Source of the DNA: Microbacterium sp. LWO14-1.2 | Lineage (GTDB): Bacteria; Actinomycetota; Actinomycetes; Actinomycetales; Microbacteriaceae | Length of the DNA stretch: 64,000 nucleotides | Assembly (NCBI RefSeq): GCF_038397715.1 | Contig: NZ_CP151633.1 | Span: 3,100,001-3,164,000 of the forward strand | Direction of reading: 5' to 3' | In this document: positions 28,225-37,400 of the stretch, piece after piece | How positions within the stretch are numbered: the first letter of the stretch is position 1 | Layout: the number at the start of each line of letters is the position of its first letter | Position numbers and translations under genes: made by a program | Notes under the pieces: model-generated | The model's input: the letters and a program-made list of their open reading frames with translations, nothing else | Told to the model about the DNA's origin: nothing | The model's database searches: none

Positions 28225-29531
28225 GCGGGACCACACCGGGAGTCGAGCATTCCACGAACGGCACCCCCGCCGAGCAGCTTCCGCGGGCTACGGGTCCGCT
28301 GACGGGTGACGTCCCACCGCCCCCGCGGGGCAACGTCATCCTCAAGGAGATCCTGCGAGGAAGCGCTGTCTCCACGATCCTCGCCATCTTCCTGGCACTC
28401 GTGGTGGGCGGGATCCTCATCGCATTCACCAACGAAGACGTGCAGGAAGCGTCCGGGTACTTCTTCGCGCGCCCCGGCGACACTTTCGCCGCGGCATGGC
28501 AGGCCGTGTACAACGGCTACGAGGCACTTTTCCGCGGCGCGATCTTCAACGCGCGCGGGGCCGACTTCGCGACGCAGATACGGCCGCTCACGAACACGCT
28601 CGGCTTCGCGGCCCCGCTCATCGCCGCCGGTCTGGGTGTCGCCCTGGCTTTCCGCGTCGGTCTGTTCAACATCGGCGCCCGCGGTCAGATGCTCATCGGC
28701 GTCGCCGTCGCCGGCCTGCTGACGTTCAACCTCGATCTTCCGATCTGGCTGCACATCCCCGTCACGCTCGTCGCGGGCATCGCCGGTGGAGCGCTGTGGG
28801 GTGCGATCGCCGGTCTCATCAAGGCTCGTACCGGGGCCCACGAGGTGATCCTCACGATCATGCTCAACTACGTCGCGTACTACCTTCTGCTGTGGATGAT
28901 CCGCACCCCCGGACTCCTGCAGAAGCCCGGCACGAACCAGGCGCTGGGCTCGCCGACGCCCCAGTCCGCGCAGTTCCCCGAGCTGCTGGGACCCAAGTTC
29001 CCCTTGCTCGACCTCGGCTTCGTGTTCGTGATCATCGCCACCCTTTTCGTCTGGTGGCTGATCGAGCGCTCGGCGCTCGGTCTCCGTATGCGTGCCGTCG
29101 GGGAGAACCCGCACGCGGCACGTGCGGCCGGCATCAGCGTCCAGCGCGTCTACGTGTACGCGATGCTGTTCGCCGGAGGCCTCGCTGGGCTCGCCGGTAT
29201 GAATCAGGTGCAGGGCGCTGTCACGACGGGTATCACGGAGACGATCGACGCGGGCATCGGCTTCGACGCGATCACCGTCGCTCTGCTGGGGCGCAGCCGC
29301 GCCTGGGGCACGTTCGCGGCCGGGATCCTGTTCGGCGCCCTCAAGGCCGGATCGTTCTCGATGCAGGCTCAGGACATCCCCGTCGACATCGTGCTCGTCG
29401 TCCAATCGCTGGTCGTGCTCTTCATCGCGGCGCCGCCGTTGCTGCGAGCGGTGTTCTTCCTGCCCAAGTCGGATGCGGAGAAGGCCGCCAAGGCGAGAGC
29501 CAAGGCTGCGAAGAAGGCGGTGGTCTCATGA
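28221..29531 (+). CDS. Nucleoside ABC importer permease 1
   Basis: 436 residues with a proline-rich cytosolic N terminus (about 45 residues), then some nine or ten membrane helices. It belongs to the BPD_transp_2 family (RbsC-like): FNIGARGQMLIGVA and LRMRAVGENPHAARAAGISV are typical of the BMP-linked permeases. It ends in a Lys/Ala-rich tail. Start and stop overlap its neighbours by 4 bp (ATGA), so the three transporter genes are translationally coupled. Confidence 0.93.
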
Positions 29532-30814
29532 TGTCTCTCGTTCAGACCGAAGCCGCGGACGGCACAGTGCAGCTCGCGACCGTTCGGGAGCGCCACCTCA
29601 AGGCACCCGTCGTTCTCGCCGGAGTGACCGTGCTCCTGGCGCTTCTCTTCCTCCTGGTGCCGCGCAGCGGGACGAGTTCGTTCCGTCTCAGCGATCAGTC
29701 GTCGGCTCTCGCACTGCCGGACGTCGCGTTGCCGACAGGGCCGACAATCTGGGTCGTCGTCGGCATCCTGGTGGTGCTCACGATCGCGGCGGCGCTGCGA
29801 GCGTGGAGTTATCGCAAGGCGTCGCTGTGGATCGCCGCCGGTTTCGGGGCGATCGCTGTATTCGGCTTCCTCGTGTGGGCGGGGGCGGGCGGGCTGGTGC
29901 CCGTCACCAGTCTGCTGTTCGGCGCGGTGTCGCTGTCGGTGCCGCTCGTGTTCGGTGCCCTCGGTGGCGTGATCGGAGAGCGAGCCGGTGTCGTCAACGT
30001 CGCGATCGAGGGACAGCTGCTCCTCGGTGCGTTCTCGGCCGCCCTGCTCTCGAGCATCACGGGAAGTCCGTTCATCGGCCTTCTCGGTGCGATGCTCGGC
30101 GGTGTGCTCGTCGCGAGTGTGCTCGCCGCATTCGCCATCAAGTACCTCGTGGAGCAGGTGATCGTCGGCGTGGTGCTCAACGTGCTGGTCAGCGGTCTGA
30201 CCGGGTTCCTGTACGGTGCGCTTCTGGCTCCACACGAGGCGGAGCTCAATACACCGGTACGATTCAGCCGCATCGAGATCCCGCTGCTCAGCGACATCCC
30301 GATCATCGGACCGGTGCTCTTCAACCAGACGTTCATCGTCTACCTCATGTTGATCACCGTCGCCGTCGTGGCGTGGGGTCTCTACCGCACCAAGTGGGGT
30401 CTGCGTCTGCGCGCGGTCGGCGAGCACCCGCAGGCTGCGGACACGGTCGGCATCAAGGTGAACTCCACCCGCTTCTGGAACGTGCTTCTCGCGGGAGCGA
30501 TCGCCGGCGTCGGAGGCGCGTACTTCACGCTCGTGTCGGTCCCGCAGTTCGGCAAGGACATGACCGCCGGTCTCGGCTTCATCGCACTCGCGGCGGTCAT
30601 CTTCGGCCGCTGGGATCCGATCCGCGCGACTCTCGCCGCGCTGTTGTTCGGCTTCGCGACGAACCTGCAGAACCTGCTGTCGATCCTGAAGACGCCGATC
30701 CCTGGCGAGTTCATGCTGATGTTGCCGTATGTGGTGACGCTGCTCGCCGTCGCCGGCTTCGCGGGTCAGATCCGCGGGCCTGCGGCGAGCGGCAAGCCCT
30801 ACATCAAGTCCTGA
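29528..30814 (+). CDS. Nucleoside ABC importer permease 2
   Basis: 428 residues. After two helices near the N terminus comes the family core: GALGGVIGERAGVVNVAIEG, LNVLVSGLTGF and LRLRAVGEHPQAADTVGIKV, homologous to the end of permease 1. A double ATG starts the gene and the first overlaps the upstream stop. It pairs with permease 1 as the heterodimeric channel. cdd follows after 22 bp, linking uptake directly to nucleoside breakdown. Confidence 0.93.
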   Translation: MMSLVQTEAADGTVQLATVRERHLKAPVVLAGVTVLLALLFLLVPRSGTSSFRLSDQSSALALPDVALPTGPTIWVVVGILVVLTIAAALRAWSYRKASLWIAAGFGAIAVFGFLVWAGAGGLVPVTSLLFGAVSLSVPLVFGALGGVIGERAGVVNVAIEGQLLLGAFSAALLSSITGSPFIGLLGAMLGGVLVASVLAAFAIKYLVEQVIVGVVLNVLVSGLTGFLYGALLAPHEAELNTPVRFSRIEIPLLSDIPIIGPVLFNQTFIVYLMLITVAVVAWGLYRTKWGLRLRAVGEHPQAADTVGIKVNSTRFWNVLLAGAIAGVGGAYFTLVSVPQFGKDMTAGLGFIALAAVIFGRWDPIRATLAALLFGFATNLQNLLSILKTPIPGEFMLMLPYVVTLLAVAGFAGQIRGPAASGKPYIKS

Positions 30815-30836
30815 CACCCGAGGAGTCGAGAGAGAC

Positions 30837-31235
30837 ATGACCGATATCGACTGGGATGAACTGCGTCAGGTCGCGACCGACGCGATGACGAAGGCGTACG
30901 CGCCCTATTCGCGCTACAAGGTCGGAGCCGCGGCACTCGTCGGCGACGGGCGGATCGTCGCGGGCTGCAACGTCGAGAACGCCTCGTACGGCGTGACCCT
31001 GTGCGCGGAGTGCGCGCTGGTGGGTGATCTGCACATGTCGGGCGGTGGTCAGCTCGTCGCCTTCGTGTGCGTCAACAACGACGGGCAGACCATCATGCCG
31101 TGCGGCCGCTGCCGCCAGCTGCTGTTCGAGCACGCGATGCCGGGGATGCTGCTGGAGACCGTCTCCGGCATCCGCACGATCGACGAAGTCCTGCCGGACG
31201 CGTTCGGCCCCCGAGACCTGGAGGACGCCCGATGA
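30837..31235 (+). CDS. cdd: Cytidine deaminase
   Basis: 132 residues, the small tetrameric form. The zinc site is CAECA (Cys ligand plus the catalytic Glu) and PCGRCRQ (two Cys ligands); AYAPYSRYKVGAAALV and NVENASYG are the substrate blocks. It deaminates cytidine and deoxycytidine to uridine forms, feeding the thymidine phosphorylase encoded next (4-bp ATGA overlap). GAGAGAG precedes the ATG. Confidence 0.96.
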   Translation: MTDIDWDELRQVATDAMTKAYAPYSRYKVGAAALVGDGRIVAGCNVENASYGVTLCAECALVGDLHMSGGGQLVAFVCVNNDGQTIMPCGRCRQLLFEHAMPGMLLETVSGIRTIDEVLPDAFGPRDLEDAR

Positions 31236-32524
31236 GCGTTGAGCCCTTCGACGCCGTCGACGTGATCCGCGCGAAGCGCGACGGGGGAGCGGTGTCCGAG
31301 CCGGCCCTGCGCTGGATGGTCGATGCTTACACCCGCGGATACGTCTCCGACGCGCAGATGGCGTCGTTCGCGATGGCCGTCTTCCAGCGGGGGATGGAGC
31401 GCGACGAGATCCGTGTCCTCACGGACGCCATGATCGCGACGGGCGAGCGGATGAGCTTCGCACGCCTCGGCAAGAGGACCGTCGACAAGCACTCGACGGG
31501 CGGCGTGGGCGACAAGATCACGCTGCCGCTCGCTCCGCTCGTGGCGGTGTTCGGCGTCGCCGTGCCGCAGCTCTCCGGTCGAGGTCTGGGTCACACCGGC
31601 GGCACCCTGGACAAGCTCGAATCGATCCCGGGTTGGCGCGCGGCGCTCAGCAACGACGAGATGTTCGCGCAGATGAAGAGCGACGTCGGCGCCGTGATCT
31701 GCGCCGCAGGGTCCGGTCTCGCGCCCGCCGACAAGAAGCTCTACGCGCTGCGCGACGTCACGGGGACCGTCGAGGCGATCCCGCTCATCGCGTCCAGCAT
31801 CATGTCGAAGAAGATCGCCGAGGGCACAGACGCGCTCGTGCTCGACGTGAAGTTCGGGTCCGGCGCCTTCATGCAGGACATCGACCGCGCCCGCGAGCTC
31901 GCCCGCACGATGGTCGCGCTCGGCACGGACTCGGGCGTCGCGACGACCGCGCTGCTGACCGACATGAACGTGCCGCTCGGTTTCGCGATCGGCAACGCCA
32001 ACGAGGTGCGCGAATCGGTCGAGGTCCTCGCCGGCGGCGGTCCCGCCGACGTGCGAGAGCTCACGATCGCCTTGGCGCGGGAGATGCTGGCGCTCGCCGG
32101 ACAGCCGGATGCCGACGTCGAGGCCGCTCTCGACGACGGGCGCGCGATGGACAGTTGGAAGGCGATGATCCGCGCGCAGGACGGCGATCCCGACGCCGAA
32201 CTCCCGACGGCGCGCGAGACCCACGTCGTCACAGCCCCGGCCGACGGCGTCGTCACGCGCATGGACGCCTTGCCGTTCGGCATCGCCGCCTGGCGTCTGG
32301 GCGCGGGACGCGCTCGCGCCGAGGACCCGGTGATCTTCGAGGCGGGGATCGACCTGCACGCGAAACCCGGCGATCGGGTGACGGAGGGGCAGCCGCTGTT
32401 CACGCTCTCCGCCGCCGACGAGGCCCGTTTCCCGCGCGCGCTCGAAGCGCTCGAGGGGTCGTGGGAGGTCGGCGACAGCGCCCCGCGGCCGGGTCCCATC
32501 GTGCGCGAGCGCATCACCGCCTGA
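31232..32524 (+). CDS. deoA: Thymidine / pyrimidine-nucleoside phosphorylase
   Basis: 430 residues. The family signature LSGRGLGHTGGTLDKLESI and the phosphate-binding KHSTGGVGDK are clear, and the C-terminal domain contains APADGVVTRMDALPFG. It splits thymidine, deoxyuridine or uridine into base and (deoxy)ribose 1-phosphate. The start at 31232 overlaps the cdd stop. The pentose phosphate it makes needs a phosphopentomutase; see the mutase at 43688. Confidence 0.94.
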   Translation: MSVEPFDAVDVIRAKRDGGAVSEPALRWMVDAYTRGYVSDAQMASFAMAVFQRGMERDEIRVLTDAMIATGERMSFARLGKRTVDKHSTGGVGDKITLPLAPLVAVFGVAVPQLSGRGLGHTGGTLDKLESIPGWRAALSNDEMFAQMKSDVGAVICAAGSGLAPADKKLYALRDVTGTVEAIPLIASSIMSKKIAEGTDALVLDVKFGSGAFMQDIDRARELARTMVALGTDSGVATTALLTDMNVPLGFAIGNANEVRESVEVLAGGGPADVRELTIALAREMLALAGQPDADVEAALDDGRAMDSWKAMIRAQDGDPDAELPTARETHVVTAPADGVVTRMDALPFGIAAWRLGAGRARAEDPVIFEAGIDLHAKPGDRVTEGQPLFTLSAADEARFPRALEALEGSWEVGDSAPRPGPIVRERITA

Positions 32525-32593
32525 GCGGCGTCCGGGGGTGCGCTGCTTCGAGCGCTACCCTGAACTGACCGATCCGCGACCGAGAGGAAACAC

Positions 32594-33709
32594 ATGTCGA
32601 TCGACGCGAACGGCGACGTCACCATCCAGGGGGCGTCTCTGCGCGCCCTGCCGAAGGTGTCGCTGCACGACCATCTCGACGGCGCGCTGCGCCCCGCGAC
32701 GATCATCGAGCTCGCCGACGCCATCGGCGTCGAGGTGCCGGAATCAGACCCCCGCAAGCTGGGGCGGTGGTTCGCGTCGAAGAGCGACTCCGGCTCGCTC
32801 GTCGAGTACCTCAAGACCTTCGACCTCGCGATCGCCGTCATGCAGACGAAGGAGGGGCTGACCCGCGTCGCCAAGGAGTTCGTGCAGGACCTCGCGAAGG
32901 ACGGCGTCATCTACGGGGAGGTCCGCTGGGCTCCCGAGCAGCACCTCGCGCGCGGCCTCTCGCTCGACGACGCCGTCGAGGCGGTGCAGCAGGGGATCGA
33001 GGAGGGCGAGGATGCCGCGGATCGCTCCGGCCACAGCATCCGCGTCGGTCAGCTGATCACCGCGATGCGCCAGACCGACCGTGCCCGCGAGATCGCGGAG
33101 CTCGCCGTGTCGTACCGCGGCCGCGGGGCCGTGGGCTTCGACATCGCCGGCCCCGAAGACGGCTTTCCGCCGTCCGGCCACCGCGCGGCCTTCGACTATC
33201 TCGCCGAGAACTTCTTCCCCGTCACGGTGCACGCCGGAGAGGCCGCGGGGCTCGCGTCGATCCGCTCCGCACTGCTCGACGGACGTGCTCTGCGTCTCGG
33301 ACACGGCGTCCGCATCGCCGAGGACCTGCAGGTGATCACGCAGGAGGGCGACGAGGTGCAGGTGCAGTTCGGCGACCTCGCACGGTGGGTGCGCGACCGG
33401 GAGATCCCGCTCGAGCTCTCGCCCTCCTCCAACCTGCAGACGGGGGCCGTGGCGGCATGGGGCAAGACGCTCGCCGACCACCCGTTCGACCTGCTGTACC
33501 AGCTCGGGTTCGCGGTGACCGTGAACGTCGACAACCGCACCATGAGCGCAACCTCCCTGACGCGTGAGCTCGCGCTGCTCGTGGAGGCGTTCGAGTACGA
33601 CCTCGACGACCTCGAGACCTTCCAGTTCAACGCCGCCTCCGCCGCCTTCCTGCCGGTCGAGGAACGCGAAGAGCTCGTCGAGATGATCGGCGAGGGCTTC
33701 TCCGGCTGA
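32594..33709 (+). CDS. add: Adenosine deaminase
   Basis: 371 residues. Zinc ligands and catalytic residues are visible: SLHDHLDGAL (HxH), VHAGEAAG, LGHGVRI, and VNVDNRTMSATSL carrying the metal-site Asp. It deaminates (deoxy)adenosine to inosine, a substrate for the PNP encoded at 45.4 kb. TACCCT at 32556-32561 followed by GAGAGGA 7 nt before the ATG suggests it also has its own promoter in the 69-bp gap after deoA. Confidence 0.94.
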   Translation: MSIDANGDVTIQGASLRALPKVSLHDHLDGALRPATIIELADAIGVEVPESDPRKLGRWFASKSDSGSLVEYLKTFDLAIAVMQTKEGLTRVAKEFVQDLAKDGVIYGEVRWAPEQHLARGLSLDDAVEAVQQGIEEGEDAADRSGHSIRVGQLITAMRQTDRAREIAELAVSYRGRGAVGFDIAGPEDGFPPSGHRAAFDYLAENFFPVTVHAGEAAGLASIRSALLDGRALRLGHGVRIAEDLQVITQEGDEVQVQFGDLARWVRDREIPLELSPSSNLQTGAVAAWGKTLADHPFDLLYQLGFAVTVNVDNRTMSATSLTRELALLVEAFEYDLDDLETFQFNAASAAFLPVEEREELVEMIGEGFSG

Positions 33710-33727
33710 GCCGCGAGGAGGAGGGTC

Positions 33728-34834
33728 GTGGCTTCCGGGGGGAAGAAGAGGCGCCGCATCGGCGTCGTCGTCGCAGTCAGTGCCGTGCTGGTCGTCGCAG
33801 GGGCGTGCGCTGTCGCGTTCGTGTCGCTGAATCGCCCGCCGGAGGTGAAGGTCCCGCGCATCGAGGCGCAGCCGATCGAGAGGCCGCTGACGCCCGCGCA
33901 GCAGCTCGTGGCCGATGCCGACGACCCGCTCGCCTGCGCGGTCACGTTCCTCGGCGACGGGGCTCCGGTCGACCCGATGCTGCAGTGGCAGAACGCTCTG
34001 TACGCAGGATTGCCCATCCCCGCTCAAGACGGGCGCGTCTTCGCGGGCTGGTACCCGACGGAAGCCGATGCTGCCGCGCTGTCGGCGGCGGTGCGCGTCA
34101 ACGGCGCCGATCCCGTGGTCTGCGTCGACCAGCAGGTCGAGCTCTTCGCAGGGTGGACGACCCCCGAGGCGAACGCGGCCGAGAACGCGAAGATCCCGAT
34201 CCTCATGTATCACCAGTTCACGACGAACCCCGATGGGGAGTCCGGGTGGCTGCGCGGCAACTACGCCTACATCGGCGACTTCGAGGCGCAGATGAACCAC
34301 ATCGCGACCACGGGCTTCTACCTGCCGACGTGGGACGAGCTGAGCGCCTTCATCGACGGACGGCTCTTCCTCCCCGCGCACTCCGTCATCATCACCGACG
34401 ATGATGCGGATCAGACCTGGTTCGACCTCGCCGTCCCGGTGATCGACAAGTACAGGCTGCTGTCGACCTCGTTCATGATCACCGCGTACCGACAGGATCC
34501 GGCGCCGTCGATCTACGTGCTGCGCCGCTCGCACACGAACGACATGCATCAGGCCGGCGAGAACGGCAAGGGCCGCATGGTCAACTGGACGGCCGAGGAG
34601 ATCGCGGCCGACATGAACGCGTCGGGCGACATCCTGGGCGTGCGCGAAGTCATGGCCTACCCGTTCGGTCATTACAACGACACGGCCAAGCAGGGCGTCG
34701 CGATGGCCGGTTTCGAGATGGCGAGGACGATCGAACCGGGGTACGTGACCATCGGCACCGACAAGCTCGCGCTGCCGGTGGTCCGCATCGACTACGGCAT
34801 GGGGCTCGAGGCGCTGATCACGCGGATCGGCTGA
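33728..34834 (+). CDS. Membrane-anchored polysaccharide deacetylase-like protein
   Basis: 368 residues. A basic N terminus and one transmembrane helix (residues about 10-32) anchor an extracellular domain. The NodB-type carbohydrate esterase 4 core lies at about 155-360: ILMYHQFTT, then SVIITDDDADQTWF (usual TFDDG region altered to TDDDA), and RRSHTNDMH in the place of the HxxxH metal pair. MAYPFGHYND corresponds to the RPPYG-type motif. The altered first motif makes catalysis likely but not certain; substrate unknown. The GTG start has GAGGAGGAGG nearby. It lies 18 bp after add, likely a read-through neighbour without functional link. Confidence 0.75.
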   Translation: MASGGKKRRRIGVVVAVSAVLVVAGACAVAFVSLNRPPEVKVPRIEAQPIERPLTPAQQLVADADDPLACAVTFLGDGAPVDPMLQWQNALYAGLPIPAQDGRVFAGWYPTEADAAALSAAVRVNGADPVVCVDQQVELFAGWTTPEANAAENAKIPILMYHQFTTNPDGESGWLRGNYAYIGDFEAQMNHIATTGFYLPTWDELSAFIDGRLFLPAHSVIITDDDADQTWFDLAVPVIDKYRLLSTSFMITAYRQDPAPSIYVLRRSHTNDMHQAGENGKGRMVNWTAEEIAADMNASGDILGVREVMAYPFGHYNDTAKQGVAMAGFEMARTIEPGYVTIGTDKLALPVVRIDYGMGLEALITRIG

Positions 34835-34855
34835 CGACCGGACGGGCCGCGTGTG

Positions 34856-35602
34856 TCATCCCGCGGGCAGCTCGGCGAAGAACGTCCGGAGGAGTTCCGC
34901 GACCTGCGCGTGCATCGCCTCGTCCGAGATCGTCGCAGTGCCGTCGCCGGCCTGCGGACCGTAATCCCCGAACGAGGCGTGCGACGCACCGTCGATCTCC
35001 ACCATCTCGGCGTCGGCGGGGAGCAGATGCCGGGCGTCCTCGATCTTGGCGGGCGTCGACAGACCGTCCTCGCTGCCGGCGATGCTGAGCACGCGGAGGT
35101 CGGATGCCGACACGTCCCCGGCGCAGTACGAGCCGAACAGCACCAGCGCCTCGGCGTCGGCGGCGAGCTGGCAGGCGCGCACGCCGCCGAGGGAGTGACC
35201 TCCCACCGCCCAGTCGTCGATGTCGGGGGCGGCGGAGGTGAAGGAATCGAGTCCGCGCAGGTCGAAGAAGGCGAGGTTCAGCCACGGACGGGTGATGACG
35301 ACCGTGACGCCGTCCTCGGCGAGGCTCTGCAGGATCGGCGCGTACGCCCAGGGGTCGACCTTCGCGCCCGGGACGAACACGAGCCCGAGGTCCGATTCCC
35401 CGTCGGCCGGGGTCATCACGATGCCCTGCGGAGCGTCGGCCACATCGATCGCGCTGTTGGCGCGGACGTCGGCGAGGGGCTCCGGCTCGGCCGCCATGAC
35501 GCCGACCTGGCTCCACACGACGATGCCCGCTGCGCCGAGCACGATCACCCCGACGAGGCCCCACCCGACGGACTTCAGGACCCGGCGACGTTTCTTCTGC
35601 AC
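34856..35602 (-). CDS. Membrane-anchored alpha/beta hydrolase
   Basis: 248 residues. A basic start (QKKRRR) and one helix (about 12-30) make it a membrane anchor with the catalytic part outside. The nucleophile elbow is GGHSLGG with Ser137; the Asp is probably in IAGSEDGLS and the His in DGASHASFG, giving a complete triad. It resembles the actinobacterial dienelactone-hydrolase-like or alpha/beta hydrolase_5 group, whose substrates are mostly unknown. The GTG start has TACGGT 6 nt upstream. It converges on the deacetylase-like gene with a 21-bp gap. Confidence 0.8.
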   Translation of the reverse strand: MQKKRRRVLKSVGWGLVGVIVLGAAGIVVWSQVGVMAAEPEPLADVRANSAIDVADAPQGIVMTPADGESDLGLVFVPGAKVDPWAYAPILQSLAEDGVTVVITRPWLNLAFFDLRGLDSFTSAAPDIDDWAVGGHSLGGVRACQLAADAEALVLFGSYCAGDVSASDLRVLSIAGSEDGLSTPAKIEDARHLLPADAEMVEIDGASHASFGDYGPQAGDGTATISDEAMHAQVAELLRTFFAELPAG

Positions 35603-35608
35603 GCATCA

Positions 35609-35614
35609 ACCGTA
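35609..35614 (-). promoter_or_regulatory. -10 box (leaderless) of the alpha/beta hydrolase gene
   Basis: TACGGT on the minus strand, 6 nt before the GTG at 35602. Confidence 0.5.
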
Positions 35615-35670
35615 CGTCCTGCACCTGCGCGCTGCCGCGTGTCGTCGGTTGGGCGGGGGCCGGAGCGCAG

Positions 35671-35707
35671 ACCGCCCCCTGCCGATCGGGGCGGCAGGGG
35701 GCGTGGT
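35671..35707 (-). terminator. Terminator of the mannitol PTS operon
   Basis: GCCCCCTGCCG (35674-35684) pairs perfectly with CGGCAGGGGGC (35692-35702) over a 7-nt loop, and ACC/GGT at the base can extend the stem. It is 16 bp after the mtlD stop. No T-run follows. Confidence 0.8.
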
Positions 35708-35723
35708 CCGGAAAAGCTGCGGA

Positions 35724-36881
35724 TCAGGAGGCGCGCAGCGCCGTCTGTCGCGAGGCGACCGCGTCGCGCACGGCGGGGAACAGCGGGTGCTCCGGGTCGA
35801 GTCCGGTCGTGCGGGTGGTGAACGACTCGGCATCCTCCGTGCGCAGCAACGTCTGCAGTTCGACGGCCTGCTCGTCCTCCGGCTCCTCGAACTCGAGAGC
35901 GGCCGTGACCGCCCCGACGAGGGCGATCGTCGGCAGGCCCCGTTCGGCGGCCATGGCCGCCGGGCCGATGAACCGCTCGTGTCGGGAGATCTTGCGCAGC
36001 GGCTGTCGGCCGACGCGCTGCACGGTGTCGACGAGCGACGGGTTGCGGAAGCGCTCCAGGATCTTCGCGCGATAGTCCGCCAGCTCCGCGGGGTCGAGGC
36101 CGTGCTCGGCCACCAGGACAGCCGAGGTCTCCTCGAGAGCAGCCGACACGCGCGCGGCGATATCGGGATCGTCGAGCGCGTCCGAGATCCGCTCGATGCC
36201 GGCGCGGGCTCCGAAATACGCGGTGGCCGCGTGGCCCGTGTTCACGGTGAAGAGCTTGCGCTCGATGTAGGGCGCCAGATCGTCGACGAAGTGCGCTCCG
36301 GGGATGCTCGGCAGGTTCCCGCCGAAAGCGCCGGCCTCGATGGCCCACTCGTAGTACGGCTCGACCGTGACGTCGACGCCACCGTCTGCGGGTTGGCCCG
36401 GCACGATGCGGTCCACCGCAGTGTTGGCGAACACCGCACGGGAGAGCAGCTCGGCGGCATCCGCGCCCGCCGCCTTCTCAACCTCCGCCCGCAGGGTGTC
36501 CGTCGCCCCGATGGCGTTCTCGCAGGCCATGACCTGCAGGGGCGCGGCGTCGGGGGAGCGGCGGGCGAGCCCTGCCACGATCGTCGGCGCGACGAAGCGC
36601 AGCACCGTGGGCCCGACCGCGGTGGTGACGACGTCGGCCGTCGCGACCTCGTCGGTCACGCCCTCGGGGTCGTTCTTGCTGTTGACGGCGCGGAAGCCGG
36701 TCACCACGTGGTCGGTGCCCCCGGGGCCCGCCTCGTGCACCGTGTACGAGTCGACGGCGTTGATCGCGTCGACCAGCGCATCGGCGACGTCGGAGAAGAC
36801 GACCTCGTACCCGCCCTCATTGAGCAGCAGGCCGACGAATCCACGGCCGATGTTCCCTGCGCCGAAGTGGACGGCCTTCAT
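35724..36881 (-). CDS. mtlD: Mannitol-1-phosphate 5-dehydrogenase
   Basis: 385 residues from the ATG at 36881, which gives the family N terminus MKAVHFGAGNIGRGF (NAD-binding). In-frame GTG (36899) and ATG (36896) starts overlap the upstream IIA stop and would add 5-6 residues, so a coupled start is possible. KNDPEGV, VDRIVPGQ and ERKLFTVNTGHA are the polyol-dehydrogenase blocks; the catalytic Lys is in the KLFTVNTGHA region. It oxidises mannitol 1-phosphate to fructose 6-phosphate. It is the last gene of the PTS operon. Confidence 0.95.
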   Translation of the reverse strand: MKAVHFGAGNIGRGFVGLLLNEGGYEVVFSDVADALVDAINAVDSYTVHEAGPGGTDHVVTGFRAVNSKNDPEGVTDEVATADVVTTAVGPTVLRFVAPTIVAGLARRSPDAAPLQVMACENAIGATDTLRAEVEKAAGADAAELLSRAVFANTAVDRIVPGQPADGGVDVTVEPYYEWAIEAGAFGGNLPSIPGAHFVDDLAPYIERKLFTVNTGHAATAYFGARAGIERISDALDDPDIAARVSAALEETSAVLVAEHGLDPAELADYRAKILERFRNPSLVDTVQRVGRQPLRKISRHERFIGPAAMAAERGLPTIALVGAVTAALEFEEPEDEQAVELQTLLRTEDAESFTTRTTGLDPEHPLFPAVRDAVASRQTALRAS

Positions 36882-36895
36882 CGGACGGTCGCCCA

Positions 36896-37327
36896 TCACT
36901 CGTTGACGGCCGAGAGCAGCGCGAACAGCTCGTCGGGGGTCTGCGCGGCGTTCAGCTTCGCGACGTCGTCCTCGTCGGAGAAGAGGATCGCGATCTGCGA
37001 GAGGATCTCCAGGTGCTCGTCACCCTTGCCGGCGATGCCGATGACGAACGTCGCCTGCTCCCCGGCCCAGTCGACGCCGCCGTCGTAACGGACGACCGAC
37101 AGCGCGGAGCCGAGGATCGCATCCTTGGCGTCGTTGGTGCCGTGGGGGATGGCGAGCCCGTTGCCCATGTACGTCGACACCGTCTCCTCGCGCTGCCGCA
37201 TGGCGTCTGCGTACGCGGGCGTGACGGCTCCCGCGGTGACGAGGATGTCGGTCGCCTCCTGCAGCGCGGCCTCCTGAGTGCTGGAGCCGGAGTGGATGCG
37301 GACCTGGCCGAGGGTGAGAACGCTCAT
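36896..37327 (-). CDS. mtlF: Mannitol PTS EIIA component
   Basis: 143 residues of the fructose/mannitol IIA family. The phosphorylated histidine is in GNGLAIPHGTNDAK (His about 65). It receives phosphate from HPr and passes it to the IIB domain of MtlA. The ATG at 37327 has AAAGGAA 7 nt upstream; the longer frame reads back through the hairpin and is discarded. It sits 73 bp after mtlA with a hairpin between, and mtlD follows directly. Confidence 0.94.
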   Translation of the reverse strand: MSVLTLGQVRIHSGSSTQEAALQEATDILVTAGAVTPAYADAMRQREETVSTYMGNGLAIPHGTNDAKDAILGSALSVVRYDGGVDWAGEQATFVIGIAGKGDEHLEILSQIAILFSDEDDVAKLNAAQTPDELFALLSAVNE

Positions 37328-37360
37328 GGTGATTCCTTTCCGAGGATTCTGCGGAGATGG

Positions 37361-37394
37361 GGGCGGGGCGGATGCCGTGGCACCCGCCCCGCCC
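37361..37394 (-). terminator. Intercistronic hairpin between mtlA and mtlF
   Basis: GGGCGGGGCGG (37361-37371) pairs with CCGCCCCGCCC (37384-37394), 11 bp with a 12-nt loop. It may reduce read-through into mtlF-mtlD or protect the mtlA 3' end. Confidence 0.65.
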
Positions 37395-37400
37395 GGTCTG

